Assembly: GCA_050744165.1 (NCBI GenBank)
Contig: JBOGGN010000222.1
Location: 1-17,655, forward strand
Length of the DNA: 17,655 nt
Reading direction: 5' to 3'
Origin: JBOGGN01 sp050744165
Lineage (GTDB): Bacteria; Actinomycetota; Acidimicrobiia; Acidimicrobiales; Palsa-688
Shown here: positions 1-8,710 of the stretch, in pieces
Numbering within the stretch: the stretch's first letter is position 1
Layout of the letters: every line of letters begins with the position of its first letter
The notes under the pieces: model-generated
Database searches by the model: none
Seen by the model: the letters and a program-made list of their open reading frames with translations, nothing else
Told to the model about the DNA's origin: nothing
Program-made: the position numbers and the translations under genes

Positions 1-2
1 CC

Positions 3-1550
3 GCGCTTCTCCCAGTAGAGCGCCAAAACCTCGAGGCCGCCGATACCATGGCGGCGTCCGCCGTTGCGCTGATCCATAGCGCTGAACCAATCCTCCAAGC
101 CGTGGCAGGCGACGGAAACACCGTGACGGGGGGACAGGTGCCCCTCGATCGGATTCGTGCTCTCGAGGGAGTGACCGCAACAGGCGCCGCCGCCGCCGCC
201 GCCAGCGAGGTCCAAATCGACAATGCCCAAAGCGCGATGTTGCTCCCTCCGATCGCATCGCAGGTCGCTGGCATGCGAGCCAAGCTGCAGGAAGTTTCCA
301 ACAGTCTCACCGACGCCCTTGATACCGAACGGCTCCTGGTCTCTATGCTGGGAGGCGAAGCCGGCGCCTCCACGCGGCGGTACTTCGTCGCCTTCACCAC
401 TCCTTCTGAGCTACGCGGCGCCACTGGGATCATAGCGAACTACGGCGAAGTGACCGCTGACGACGGACGCGTCTCGCTCACCCGTTTCGGGCGCATGGAG
501 GAACTGGCTAGCCACGCCCCGGCGACACCGAACGGACCTGGTTGGGACGCGCAGTTCGCGGCAACGTATGGATCGATCCTGACCGGGGCCCTGTGGCAGA
601 ACGTCACAATTTCCCCGGACTTTCCAACCGCCGCCCGGGCCATCGAAGCTCTCTACCGCCAATCTGGCGGCGAACCCGTCAATGGCGTGATAGCCATCGA
701 TCCCCAGGGTTTAAGCGCTCTTCTCGCCCTGGAGGGTCCGGTCACGGTACCCGAGTGGCCCCAGCCGATCACCGCAGGGACGGTCGTTGGAATTCTTGAA
801 CATCAGCAATACAATCAAATTGTTGACACTAATCGGCGGGTCGCCTTTCTGTCAGATTTGGCAGCAGCCGTTATAGATGGGATGAATCACCAGCGGACCG
901 CCGACATGGTGCAGGTTGCACGTATGGTTGGTTCTGCCCTGCGAGGGAAGCACCTCCTGCTGGCCAGTTCGTATCCGGACGAAGAGGCGACCTTGGTCCG
1001 CCTCGGGGTAGCGGGTGCGTTGCCGGGCGCAGGCGGCGACGTACTCGGAGTCTTCAGCGTCAATGCCAGTACCAACAAAGCGGACTGGTACCTTCGTCGC
1101 GAAATTGATGATCGGGTCGTCGTAACGCGTTGTTGCACCTCCGCAGTCGTCACGATCACCCTGCGAAACGAGGCCCCAGATACGGGCCAAGCCGCCGCGA
1201 TCCTCCAGGGCACACCCGGCGCAGCAGCGCCGGGCCACAACCACCAGATTCTCTCGGTCCTGACGCCCTGGAACTTTGCCAGCGCCACGGTGGACGGCAT
1301 ACCGGCAACGGTCAACGAAGCGCCGTGGGCCGCGATGAAGCTGTTTAGCATGCTCATCGACATTCCGCCCGGATCTGTTGCGATCGTTCAACTGAGACTG
1401 TCAGGATCGCGTCCTAAGACCCGTTATGAACTCGAGTTGGTGGAGCAACCTATCGCTCACCCGGACTCCTTCCACGTCGACTGGATAGAGGACGGCAGCG
1501 AGCGTCGGGTTCAGATTCGGGCGGTGGAATCCGATCTCCGATTCGGGTGA
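3..1550 (+). CDS. DUF4012 domain-containing protein, 5' partial
   Basis: The reading frame is open from the first bases of the window, with no stop before the first ATG at 48, so the true start lies upstream and about 515 residues are visible. The DUF4012 signature is seen near visible residues 125-165: RRYFVAFTTPSELRGATG followed by IIANYGEV, matching the family pattern of a beta strand, an E-L-R-x-T/A-G turn and a glycine-rich strand. Before it is an Ala-rich helical stretch with six consecutive Ala codons; after it are alpha/beta regions without an obvious catalytic motif. DUF4012 proteins are commonly found in actinobacterial polysaccharide loci and usually have an N-terminal membrane segment, which would be off the window here. 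The gene stops 68 nt before the chain-length kinase on the same strand, so a role in polymer export or attachment is inferred from context. The biochemical function is not known. Confidence 0.85.
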   Translation, partial: ALLPVERQNLEAADTMAASAVALIHSAEPILQAVAGDGNTVTGGQVPLDRIRALEGVTATGAAAAAASEVQIDNAQSAMLLPPIASQVAGMRAKLQEVSNSLTDALDTERLLVSMLGGEAGASTRRYFVAFTTPSELRGATGIIANYGEVTADDGRVSLTRFGRMEELASHAPATPNGPGWDAQFAATYGSILTGALWQNVTISPDFPTAARAIEALYRQSGGEPVNGVIAIDPQGLSALLALEGPVTVPEWPQPITAGTVVGILEHQQYNQIVDTNRRVAFLSDLAAAVIDGMNHQRTADMVQVARMVGSALRGKHLLLASSYPDEEATLVRLGVAGALPGAGGDVLGVFSVNASTNKADWYLRREIDDRVVVTRCCTSAVVTITLRNEAPDTGQAAAILQGTPGAAAPGHNHQILSVLTPWNFASATVDGIPATVNEAPWAAMKLFSMLIDIPPGSVAIVQLRLSGSRPKTRYELELVEQPIAHPDSFHVDWIEDGSERRVQIRAVESDLRFG

Positions 1551-1618
1551 TCGCGTAGGCTGAAAGAACTATTAGAACTGACGCGATCGCATCTGGTCCG
1601 AGCCGAAGTCCGTGCCCC

Positions 1619-3616
1619 ATGATGCCTGCAGCAATCCCACCGTCTGGAGGCGAAGTGGAGCAGACCGTCGTGACGAGATCGCCGCTTGGGAGCGGCGCTC
1701 GGTCCGTTGATTTGATCGATCGGCTCCGCGTGCTGCTCCGTTACAAATGGTTGGTCGTCCTTATCACTGTGCTGGCCGCAGGCGCAAGCTACGTTTGGTT
1801 TTCGAGCCGGACAACACAATATCGCGCTGAGGCGGTGCTCCTCGCCAATGACAAAACCACGCAAACTGATCCGTTCAGTACCGAGTTGAACACACCCGCG
1901 GTGCAGATTCAGGACAGGGACGTTGCGACCCAGATCCAAATCCTCGAAAGCCCCCCTATACGGGCCATCGTGCGAGGGAAGCTTTCTCGAGCGCCGAAGG
2001 CCCAAGCAGTGCAAGTCGGATCCACCAACGAATTCGCCGTCGAGGTCGTCGATCACGATCCTGTTTTGGCCGCACATGCCGCCACAGAGTACGCCCAGGC
2101 ATACATCGCCTTCGAGCGACAGCAATCGGTTGCTGACGATAGCGCTGCCGCAGCGTCCGTTTCGGCTCAAGTGAGTTCGCTGCAGTCGCAGCTGGACGCG
2201 GTGCAGGGCGAAATCCTCCATCTCGCCGCCGGCGACCCCAAGCTGGCATTGCTGCAACAGCTTCACCAGAACCTCCTTCAACAGCAGAGCGTCTTTCAGC
2301 AGAAGCTTGATGAGCTCAACGTCGATGTGGAGTTGAAAAGCAGCCCGGCGCAACTGGTCGCCCCGGCCGAGGTACCGACCCTTCCCGTCGCGCCCCGAGT
2401 CCGGCGGAACACCGCTCTGAGCACGATCGGAGCGTTGTTCCTTGCCTGCGTAGTTGCCTTCGGGATCGACTATGTGGACGATCGAATCACTTCGCGGGAG
2501 GAGACGGAGGCGGCCTCTGCTGGTGTTCCAATTCTTGGTTGTGTACCTCGCATGCCGTCGGTCAGGAACGGCGCGAGCTCCGTGAACATCATGACCACCG
2601 GGCCGACATCGGGACTGGCGGAGTCGTTCCGGTCGCTGCGGACCAACGTGCAATTCCTGAACCTCGAGGACGGTACTGCATCGATCCTGGTGACGAGCGC
2701 GTCGGCCTCGGAGGGAAAGACGACAGTAGCCGCCAACCTGGCTGTCACCCTGGGCCGTGCGGGTTTGCGAGTCGCTCTCGTAGACGCCGACCTCAGGCGT
2801 CCCGCTCTGCAGTCGTTCTTCGGGCTGGAGGAGTCCGCTGGCCTGTCTGCTGTCCTGAGCGGCGCCGTTGACTGGCGAAATGTGCTACAAACAATCCCCG
2901 GCGAGCCGAACGTCGAGGTGCTCACCGCGGGCAACATCCCTCCGAATCCGTCGGAACTGCTAGGCAGCGACCGTACCCGGGATCTGCTCGCTGAGTTGGA
3001 GTCCGTTTTCGATCAGGTGATTGTCGATACGCCACCATCGCTGCCCGTCACGGACGCGGTCGCTCTGTCTCAGCGCGTGGACAGCTGCCTCCTCGTCGTT
3101 CTGGCGGGGAAATCGAAGAAACGCCAGGTGGCACGCTGCACCCAACTGCTCCGCCAAGTGAACGCGCCCATCGCCGGGGTCGTTGTAAACGGCCTCTCCA
3201 GCCACTTCGATGACGGCTACGGCTACGGCTACGGCTACGGCTATCGCTACGAACAGCCAATCGGGAACTCGAAGGGGAGCGTAGGCCGCCGGGATCGCCG
3301 TCAGAAGAGTCGATCCTCCGGAGACGAGACCGCGGTTCCTGTCACCGACACGGTTGCGCCGAGCGCTTGGTGTCCCTCGCCGGGCGTGGACGATGCCCTC
3401 GCCTTACCTTTTCCTTCGTCACCTCCGCCCCGGCCGCTGCTGGCGCCGCCAGACCTGACGGCGCCAGCGCCCGGACCGGACGCGTTAGCGGAGACAGAGG
3501 CCGCCGGTGGACACCTGACAGGCACCGGCGCCACGCGAGCGGCAGGGGCGATGGTCGGGGCCGCGATTTGGCGCCTGAGCCGGAGGAGGACCTTTCGGGC
3601 TCCTCCGGCTCCATGA
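1619..3616 (+). CDS. Wzz/BY-kinase: polysaccharide chain-length regulator and tyrosine autokinase
   Basis: This 665-residue fusion controls polymer length and phosphorylates itself on a C-terminal tyrosine cluster. The Wzz part has a membrane helix at about 44-61, an extracytoplasmic coiled-coil rich in Gln (about 180-235), the proline-containing VAPAEVPTLPVAPR segment and a second helix at about 267-284. The cytoplasmic kinase has Walker A (SASASEGKTT, 360-369), Walker A' (ALVDADLRRP, 386-395) and Walker B (VIVDTPP, 467-473). The tyrosine cluster is five Gly-Tyr units plus Arg-Tyr (533-544), encoded by a GGCTAC tandem repeat. Unusually for a BY-kinase, about 120 residues follow the cluster, first basic and then Pro/Ala-rich with no domain I recognise. 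Two adjacent ATG codons (1619, 1622) could both start it; no clear Shine-Dalgarno is seen. It sits 43 nt before the polymerase gene, so it probably belongs to the same operon. Confidence 0.93.
   Translation: MMPAAIPPSGGEVEQTVVTRSPLGSGARSVDLIDRLRVLLRYKWLVVLITVLAAGASYVWFSSRTTQYRAEAVLLANDKTTQTDPFSTELNTPAVQIQDRDVATQIQILESPPIRAIVRGKLSRAPKAQAVQVGSTNEFAVEVVDHDPVLAAHAATEYAQAYIAFERQQSVADDSAAAASVSAQVSSLQSQLDAVQGEILHLAAGDPKLALLQQLHQNLLQQQSVFQQKLDELNVDVELKSSPAQLVAPAEVPTLPVAPRVRRNTALSTIGALFLACVVAFGIDYVDDRITSREETEAASAGVPILGCVPRMPSVRNGASSVNIMTTGPTSGLAESFRSLRTNVQFLNLEDGTASILVTSASASEGKTTVAANLAVTLGRAGLRVALVDADLRRPALQSFFGLEESAGLSAVLSGAVDWRNVLQTIPGEPNVEVLTAGNIPPNPSELLGSDRTRDLLAELESVFDQVIVDTPPSLPVTDAVALSQRVDSCLLVVLAGKSKKRQVARCTQLLRQVNAPIAGVVVNGLSSHFDDGYGYGYGYGYRYEQPIGNSKGSVGRRDRRQKSRSSGDETAVPVTDTVAPSAWCPSPGVDDALALPFPSSPPPRPLLAPPDLTAPAPGPDALAETEAAGGHLTGTGATRAAGAMVGAAIWRLSRRRTFRAPPAP
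3215..3244 (+). repeat. GGCTAC hexanucleotide tandem repeat encoding (Gly-Tyr)5
   Basis: Five consecutive 6-bp units encode Gly-Tyr five times; four are exactly GGCTAC and the fifth is GGCTAT. CGCTAC follows directly. The repeat encodes the autophosphorylation tail of the BY-kinase. Because the unit is a multiple of three, slippage would change the number of tyrosines without breaking the frame. Confidence 0.9.
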
Positions 3617-3659
3617 TGCCTTCCGGCCCTCCGATCATCGGGCCCCGGGTTCGGGCTGA

Positions 3660-4958
3660 GTGCCTTTGAAGTACGAACTTCTGTTCCCTGCCATGGTCGC
3701 GGCGATGATTGTGCTGGCCCGAGTCAAAGGGTTTCGTGTCGCGGCTGCAACGGCCATCGTCGTGAGTTCGGCCTTGCTTCCGATGTCGGTCCTGTTCCGC
3801 TCCTCGACGCCCCACGTGGGTGAAGCCGCAGGTGTGCCGGTCGTCTACGACTACTCCATCTTCCTCTTCATGGCGGCGGCCGCCGTGGTAGTGGTAGGCA
3901 TTCGCCGGCTGAAGGCGCTGAAGCTATGGTTGCCGCTAGTCGGCTGGCTGGTGGTGTCCCGGTTGCTTTGGTGGAGCGGCACGCCAGAGCAGACGGCCGG
4001 GCTGTTTTTGCTCGCCCAAGGCATCCTCGCATTCGGGCTGGGCTCGGCGCTCGGGCCATGGCGCGACGGCAATGACCCGCATCCGAGCATCCTGGTCGGT
4101 ACCTGCGTCCTCCAAGTCGGAGCCGTCGCTCTGGGCGCGGTTGGAGTGCTACATCTTCACCCCTCAGGACCCCAGTCGGCCGATCTCGCGGGCCGGGCGT
4201 TTGGCACCCTGGGCCATCCCGATCAGTTGGCGAAGACCTTAGCCATCGGGCTTGCGGCCATCCTACCGGTGGCCGCTATAGGACGACGCCGTCGAGTGGT
4301 CGTGCTCGGCGTTCTGGCGACCCTGGGCGGCCTCGCCCTCACCCAGGGTCGCGCCGCCTTCGGCGGTGCGATCGCCATGTTGTTGGTCTGGGTCTTGCTC
4401 CAGCCCAGAGCCGGCGGTCTGCGCCGTCGGGCGTCGGTGTTACTGGTCCTACTGATAATTGTCGTCGCCGTATCGGCTGGCACATTCCAGGAACGCTTCG
4501 CCCAAGACCCGGCCGGTGGTTCCCGTGGCCATCTGACGGCAGTCGCCGTCGAAGCCGTCCGGGCCCGGCCGGTAACGGGCACGGGACCGAATGCCTATGT
4601 CACCACGGTGGGCCGCACTGATGAGTTGACGGCGACGGGAGTCCCAGTCCACAACGTCTTCCTGCTGAGTGCCGCCGAACTAGGCATTCCCGGCGCCGCA
4701 CTCCTCCTAATCCCGTTCGTGGCGATGTGGGTAGCCGCGTGGCGCCGGCGCGCACAAACTGGTCGACCCGGCGCCTACGCCCGCGCGTGTCTAGGTCTCA
4801 TTCCCCTCAGCATCGTCATTGGATGGACAGGGTGGGGACTTCTCGAAACCTCTGTATTCGTCTTCTTTTGCTATATCTGCGGATATTTTTGGGGCAACAT
4901 TACCTCGGATATCGAAAGCCTCGACTCCTCGACGGTGGAAGGCGCGATCTCGGTGTGA
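3660..4958 (+). CDS. O-antigen ligase/polymerase family membrane protein (Wzy-like)
   Basis: A 432-residue protein made almost wholly of hydrophobic helices, as expected for the Wzy/WaaL superfamily that joins undecaprenyl-linked repeat units on the outer face of the membrane. The Wzy_C-type signatures are present: FGTLGHPDQLAKTLAIGLA (181-199), LTQGRAAFGG (227-236), a GTGPNAYV motif (307-314) and VHNVFLLSAAELGIPG (330-345), which matches the conserved H-N-x-x-L-x-x-x-x-E-x-G-x-x-G motif. The GTG at 3660 directly follows an in-frame stop, so it is the most upstream start possible; it keeps the first helix complete, although no strong Shine-Dalgarno is visible. An ATG at 3693 is the alternative. 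The stop overlaps the start of the flippase gene (GTGA). Polymerase and ligase cannot be told apart from sequence alone; polymerase is favoured by the Wzx/Wzz neighbours. Confidence 0.9.
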   Translation: MPLKYELLFPAMVAAMIVLARVKGFRVAAATAIVVSSALLPMSVLFRSSTPHVGEAAGVPVVYDYSIFLFMAAAAVVVVGIRRLKALKLWLPLVGWLVVSRLLWWSGTPEQTAGLFLLAQGILAFGLGSALGPWRDGNDPHPSILVGTCVLQVGAVALGAVGVLHLHPSGPQSADLAGRAFGTLGHPDQLAKTLAIGLAAILPVAAIGRRRRVVVLGVLATLGGLALTQGRAAFGGAIAMLLVWVLLQPRAGGLRRRASVLLVLLIIVVAVSAGTFQERFAQDPAGGSRGHLTAVAVEAVRARPVTGTGPNAYVTTVGRTDELTATGVPVHNVFLLSAAELGIPGAALLLIPFVAMWVAAWRRRAQTGRPGAYARACLGLIPLSIVIGWTGWGLLETSVFVFFCYICGYFWGNITSDIESLDSSTVEGAISV

Positions 4959-6412
4959 ATCAGCCGCGATCATTCTTCCGCGACGTTGTTGAGAATTCCG
5001 GCCTTCTCGGCGCCACGTCGGTCGTGGTGCGCCTGACCGGAATAGCGTTCCTCGTGGCTATCGTGCGCGGCGGGGGGACGGGGGCGGCCGGCTCCTATGG
5101 CATCGCCGTCCTCGTCGGAACCATGGGCGGCTTCGCCTTCTCTCTCGGCTTGGGCACCTACTGCACCCGGTCGTTCTCCATCGGCGAGATGATTGGTCAA
5201 GAGGTGAGGGCCATTCATCGACTCAGGGCGTTCGCGATGCTGGGCGCGACCGCCCTCCTGCTCGCGGCGACACCGCTTCTGGCCCCATCGTGGCGGGTGG
5301 GCTTCCTTCTCACCGCGGCGTCGGTTTTCGTGGACCAGTGGAACGAGACCGGGTGGGTGATTTGTCGAGGTATGGGCCGCACAGTTGTAGAAGCCCGGGC
5401 CGACCTTGTGACCAACGTGGCGCTGTTCGGTGTTGCACTTGCCAGCGTGGTGATGGGGCGGGGCTTGCGCTTCGACGTTGCTGGGGCCCTCTTGCTGGCA
5501 ACGGCCCTCGCCCGGAGCGCAGTGGCGATGCGCCTCGTCGGGTCCTTTCCCACCATGAAGTGGTCAGACCTCCTTCCAGTCGCCGGGCAGCACCTGCGGG
5601 CCGCCCTCCCGTATTGCGCGTCTGACATGCTGGGGCTGGCCTACTTGCGCGGCGACACACTCGTATTGGCCGCTTTTGCCTCCTCAACCGTCGTGGGTGC
5701 GTACGTAGCGGCCAACGCCCTCGTCGGTCCTCTGGTCCAGGTCGCGGCCATGATGGGCGTCGCCTCGTTGGCGTTGATGGGCCGATACCGTCGGGAAGGA
5801 GCGCGCAACCCCGACCAGGCCGAGACGGCGGTCCAGCACCGGGCCTTAATCGCCCTGTTCGCCGCCTCCGGCGGCGCCGTGGCGGCGGCGCTTATCGTCG
5901 GCCTTTGGATCGGGACCCCATTGCTGTTCTCCTCACAAGTCACGGCGATCCGCCTCCTAGGCGTGGTGCTGGCTTTGTTCCTGCCGCTTCGCTTCGCCAA
6001 CTTCGCTCTGTCGGCGGTCCTCCTCGCCCAGGGAGGCGCCGTACGGCGCCTGGTCATCGTCGCCGGCAGCACCTTGGTGAACATCGTCATGAACCTGGCG
6101 ATGGACGGTCGGTTGGCGGCCTTCGGCGCCGCCTGGGGAACCGTCCTCACCGAGGTGGTGGTAACGGTGCTGCTCGCCCGATCCTTGCCCATGGACGACG
6201 GCTTGGCGCCCCTCCTTGGGGTGGGTGGCTCCGTCGTCGCCGCCTCGGCCTGGCTTGCGATCGCCATGAGAGGCCATCACCCTCTGGTATATGTTTTGGC
6301 GCCAACGGTGACCATTGTGCTCGCAGGAGGCGCCGTGTGCGCCGTCATGGCCGTGCGGTTGTTGCGGAACCCTTCGACGCGCGATCCGGCGCTGATTGGG
6401 GAAATGGCATGA
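4955..6412 (+). CDS. Wzx-type polysaccharide flippase (MOP/MATE superfamily)
   Basis: A 485-residue polytopic membrane protein with the pattern of oligosaccharide flippases: an amphipathic N-terminus (NQPRSFFRDVVENSG) leading into a first helix, then roughly a dozen hydrophobic segments separated by short Arg-containing loops. It would move lipid-linked repeat units across the membrane for the Wzy-like enzyme. I chose the GTG at 4955, which overlaps the stop of the polymerase gene by 4 nt (GTGA) and is preceded by GGAAGG about 12 nt upstream. A more upstream in-frame start at 4727 would overlap the polymerase gene by more than 230 nt and add a basic sequence unlike a membrane protein. Its own stop overlaps the ATG of the pyruvyl transferase gene. 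The family call rests on overall pattern and context, because flippases have no short diagnostic motif. Confidence 0.85.
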   Translation: MNQPRSFFRDVVENSGLLGATSVVVRLTGIAFLVAIVRGGGTGAAGSYGIAVLVGTMGGFAFSLGLGTYCTRSFSIGEMIGQEVRAIHRLRAFAMLGATALLLAATPLLAPSWRVGFLLTAASVFVDQWNETGWVICRGMGRTVVEARADLVTNVALFGVALASVVMGRGLRFDVAGALLLATALARSAVAMRLVGSFPTMKWSDLLPVAGQHLRAALPYCASDMLGLAYLRGDTLVLAAFASSTVVGAYVAANALVGPLVQVAAMMGVASLALMGRYRREGARNPDQAETAVQHRALIALFAASGGAVAAALIVGLWIGTPLLFSSQVTAIRLLGVVLALFLPLRFANFALSAVLLAQGGAVRRLVIVAGSTLVNIVMNLAMDGRLAAFGAAWGTVLTEVVVTVLLARSLPMDDGLAPLLGVGGSVVAASAWLAIAMRGHHPLVYVLAPTVTIVLAGGAVCAVMAVRLLRNPSTRDPALIGEMA

Positions 6413-7509
6413 GAATCGGCATCGCGGGTTGGTTCGGTTCTGACAACTTGGGGGACGAGGTCTTGCTCGCTACGACCCTTGACTTGATCACCGAGTTTTG
6501 CCAGCCCTGCTGTGTCATGGTACTGAGCGCTAATCCTTCGCGGGTCTCTGAGCTCCATGCCGCTCCAGCTTTAGCGCTGTCCCCTCCCGGCTACCTCGCC
6601 AAAATGCGGGCGCTCCCAGCAATGTACCGGGAGCTGCGCCGTCTGGATGTCCTTGTGATCGGACCGGGGACCGTATTTCAGGAACGCGCCCCTAACCTGC
6701 GCTGGCCCGGCACCCTCCCGTTGTTCCTCCGGCTGTGCCTGCTCGCCCGCTTGGCCGGCCGGCCGGTCGTGTTGTTCGGCGCCGCGGTTCGTGAGGAGAC
6801 CACGGCGCTGGGACGCGTCACCCTCCGGATCATCGGTCGGTGCGCCGCCTCTATCGGCGCCCGAGACCAGGTCTCGGCCGGCCTGCTCTCATCGGGCGCT
6901 CAAGTCATCGGCGACGTGGCGGCGGCGTGGCGGCCTTCGGTCAGAGGGACCCATCAGGTCCAACGCTTTGCCGTGTCCCTGAAACCCTTGCCCTCCTCTC
7001 TCAATGCCCAAGTCCTGTCCGCCGTTAGTGAAACCATCTCCGACCTCACCGTCGCCGGGCTGGCCGGCGACTTCGTGGCCGTCGCCCGGGGGCGGGGCGC
7101 CGTGGGTGAAGACGACCGGACAGTGTGGCAGACACAGTTCTCGGCGGTCCTTCGCCTCATCGAAGTTCCCCTTGAGCGGGTCCTGCATCCCGAAGACGAG
7201 TGGATCAGCATCTTGGGCTCCTATCAGATCGTGATTGCCGCCCGGCTCCACACTGCCCTTTTGGCACTCAAGTTCGCCACACCGATCGTCGCAATCGCCC
7301 ATGAAGAGAAGCTCTCGAGGAGCCTGACTGCTCTCGGCCTGGGCGGCTTCGTTTGGACTCCCGGTATGCCGAATCAGACCTTGATCCGAATGGTGCAGCA
7401 GGCGCAGGTCGACCGTACCCCCTTTCTCGCGGCCCGCAATCTGCTGACCGGCTCCGGGGACCGAGCCCGGGGATTCCTGCACGATGCCTTGGCCGAGATC
7501 GGCTCGTGA
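6409..7509 (+). CDS. Polysaccharide pyruvyl transferase family protein (CsaB-like)
   Basis: This 366-residue cytoplasmic enzyme should transfer a pyruvyl group from phosphoenolpyruvate to a sugar of the repeat unit as a ketal. Family motifs are visible: the N-terminal GWFGSDNLGDEVLL (7-20), the strand VLVIGPGTVFQER (81-93; the usual GGG is GPG here), ARDQVSAGLLSSGAQVIGDV (151-170) and the C-terminal AARLHTALLALKFATPIVAI (277-296), whose R-L-H is the family hallmark, followed by the HEEKLSR stretch (298-304). The ATG at 6409 overlaps the flippase stop (ATGA) and has GGGGA about six nt upstream, which settles the start against a long alternative in-frame extension from 5905. It ends by overlapping the glycosyltransferase start (GTGA). 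Some members of this family may use other acceptors, so the exact substrate is open. Confidence 0.9.
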   Translation: MRIGIAGWFGSDNLGDEVLLATTLDLITEFCQPCCVMVLSANPSRVSELHAAPALALSPPGYLAKMRALPAMYRELRRLDVLVIGPGTVFQERAPNLRWPGTLPLFLRLCLLARLAGRPVVLFGAAVREETTALGRVTLRIIGRCAASIGARDQVSAGLLSSGAQVIGDVAAAWRPSVRGTHQVQRFAVSLKPLPSSLNAQVLSAVSETISDLTVAGLAGDFVAVARGRGAVGEDDRTVWQTQFSAVLRLIEVPLERVLHPEDEWISILGSYQIVIAARLHTALLALKFATPIVAIAHEEKLSRSLTALGLGGFVWTPGMPNQTLIRMVQQAQVDRTPFLAARNLLTGSGDRARGFLHDALAEIGS

Positions 7510-8669
7510 AGTTGCGGGTGCTCTTGGCGACGGCGTACTCACCCACTGCGAGCCATGATCACGCAGCGGCAGACCTGGCGCACCCCCTCGTTACCCACCT
7601 AAGCCATCACGTCGAGTTGTTCGTCTATGCCCCTGACCAGTCGTCGCTCTCGGATAGGGAGGCGCCCGGGCTTGAGTTTTTGGAAGGAACCGCCCGCGGT
7701 CGGGGGCTCACCCGGCACATCAGCGCGCGTCCATCGTGGCTGCGACGGGAGTGGTCTCCCGCCGCCACTGCCGAGGTGTTGGAGTACCTCGATCGTCTAC
7801 GCCCGGACGTGTTGCACTGTGAGTACCTGCAAGCCAGCGAGCCGATCCTTGTACGGCGTTATCCGTCGGTGGTCGGACTGCACGATTGCAGCACCGACGT
7901 GCAGCGGCGCCTCTTGGCCACCACCGACGGGCCTCGCAAGTGCTACCGGTGGGCGGAACTCATGCGCACGAAGCACCTTGAGCAGCGGGTGCTCGCGGCT
8001 GCGTCGGTGGTCGTCGCGCTGTCGTGGCGCGACGCCAGCTTGTTTCAGCGATACACCGATCGGGTGGTGGTCAGCCAACCCGGAATCGCCCTACCCCGCT
8101 GCCCGTGGACGGGGGCACCTTCGCAGCGGCCACCGACGCTGCTGTTTTTCGGAGCCATGTGGCGCTCGGCGAACATCGCCATCGCGCAGTTCCTGGTCAA
8201 AGAGGTCTTGCCATATGTCTGGGTCCGACGGCCCGACATCACGCTCCGTATCGCCGGATCACGCCCCGCCGCCGAGGTACAGCAGCTCGCCGCCTTGGAC
8301 TCCCGGGTGGAGGTGAGTGGCTTCATTGACGATCTCGACGCCCTCGTGGCCCGGTCCTCCTTGGTTCTGGCTCCCAACCTGCTCGGCGGAGGCATCCAGC
8401 TGAAGATTCTCCGCTCCCTAGCGGTTGGCTGCCCGGTTGTGACTTCCCGAGACGCCGCCGAGGCAGTCGGGGCCGAGGATGAGAGACATCTTCTGGTAGG
8501 CGCAGACAGTGTGCACTTGGCCGCGCAGGTGCTGCGGCTGCTGGACGACCAGGCATTGGCGGCTCGTCTCGGCGCAGCCGGTCGCCAGCTGGTCTCGCAA
8601 CGTTTCGACTGGAGCCAAACAGTGGCCACCTATGTGCAGGCCTACCAGCGAGCCGTCGGCGAAAGCTGA
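7506..8669 (+). CDS. GT4-like glycosyltransferase with atypical donor-site motif
   Basis: A 387-residue GT-B fold protein. The N-terminal Rossmann half starts with KLRVLLATAYSPTASHD, and the linker strand TLLFFGAMWRSANIAIAQF (211-229) matches the FxGxMxxxPNxxAxxxF pattern of sugar transferases close to the PEP-CTERM/XrtA-associated type. The C-terminal half has VEVSGFIDDLDALVARS (268-284), APNLLGGGIQLK (289-300) and AVGCPVVTS (306-314). In typical GT4 enzymes this last segment carries the E-x7-E motif; here the expected second Glu (usually L-E-A) is Arg303 (ILRSLA) and the first is also not Glu. The GTG at 7506 overlaps the previous stop by 4 nt (GTGA). It is the last gene of the coupled polysaccharide block. 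Donor and acceptor sugars cannot be read from the sequence. Confidence 0.88.
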   Translation: MKLRVLLATAYSPTASHDHAAADLAHPLVTHLSHHVELFVYAPDQSSLSDREAPGLEFLEGTARGRGLTRHISARPSWLRREWSPAATAEVLEYLDRLRPDVLHCEYLQASEPILVRRYPSVVGLHDCSTDVQRRLLATTDGPRKCYRWAELMRTKHLEQRVLAAASVVVALSWRDASLFQRYTDRVVVSQPGIALPRCPWTGAPSQRPPTLLFFGAMWRSANIAIAQFLVKEVLPYVWVRRPDITLRIAGSRPAAEVQQLAALDSRVEVSGFIDDLDALVARSSLVLAPNLLGGGIQLKILRSLAVGCPVVTSRDAAEAVGAEDERHLLVGADSVHLAAQVLRLLDDQALAARLGAAGRQLVSQRFDWSQTVATYVQAYQRAVGES

Positions 8670-8710
8670 ACCTCCTTCCAAGCCCTAACTCCGAGCCGCG
8701 ACCAGCGGCC

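Noticed and set aside
823..828. TTGACA as an internal promoter
   Set aside because: It lies inside the DUF4012 coding region with no suitable -10 box at the right spacing.
4727..4954. Longer in-frame start for the flippase gene
   Set aside because: It would overlap the polymerase gene by more than 230 nt and add a basic, non-membrane sequence; the GTG at 4955 forms the same 4-nt overlap used by its neighbours.
5905..6408. Upstream extension of the pyruvyl transferase frame
   Set aside because: The extension is Arg/Gly/Pro-rich and lies wholly inside the flippase gene; the family N-terminus begins exactly at the ATG at 6409.
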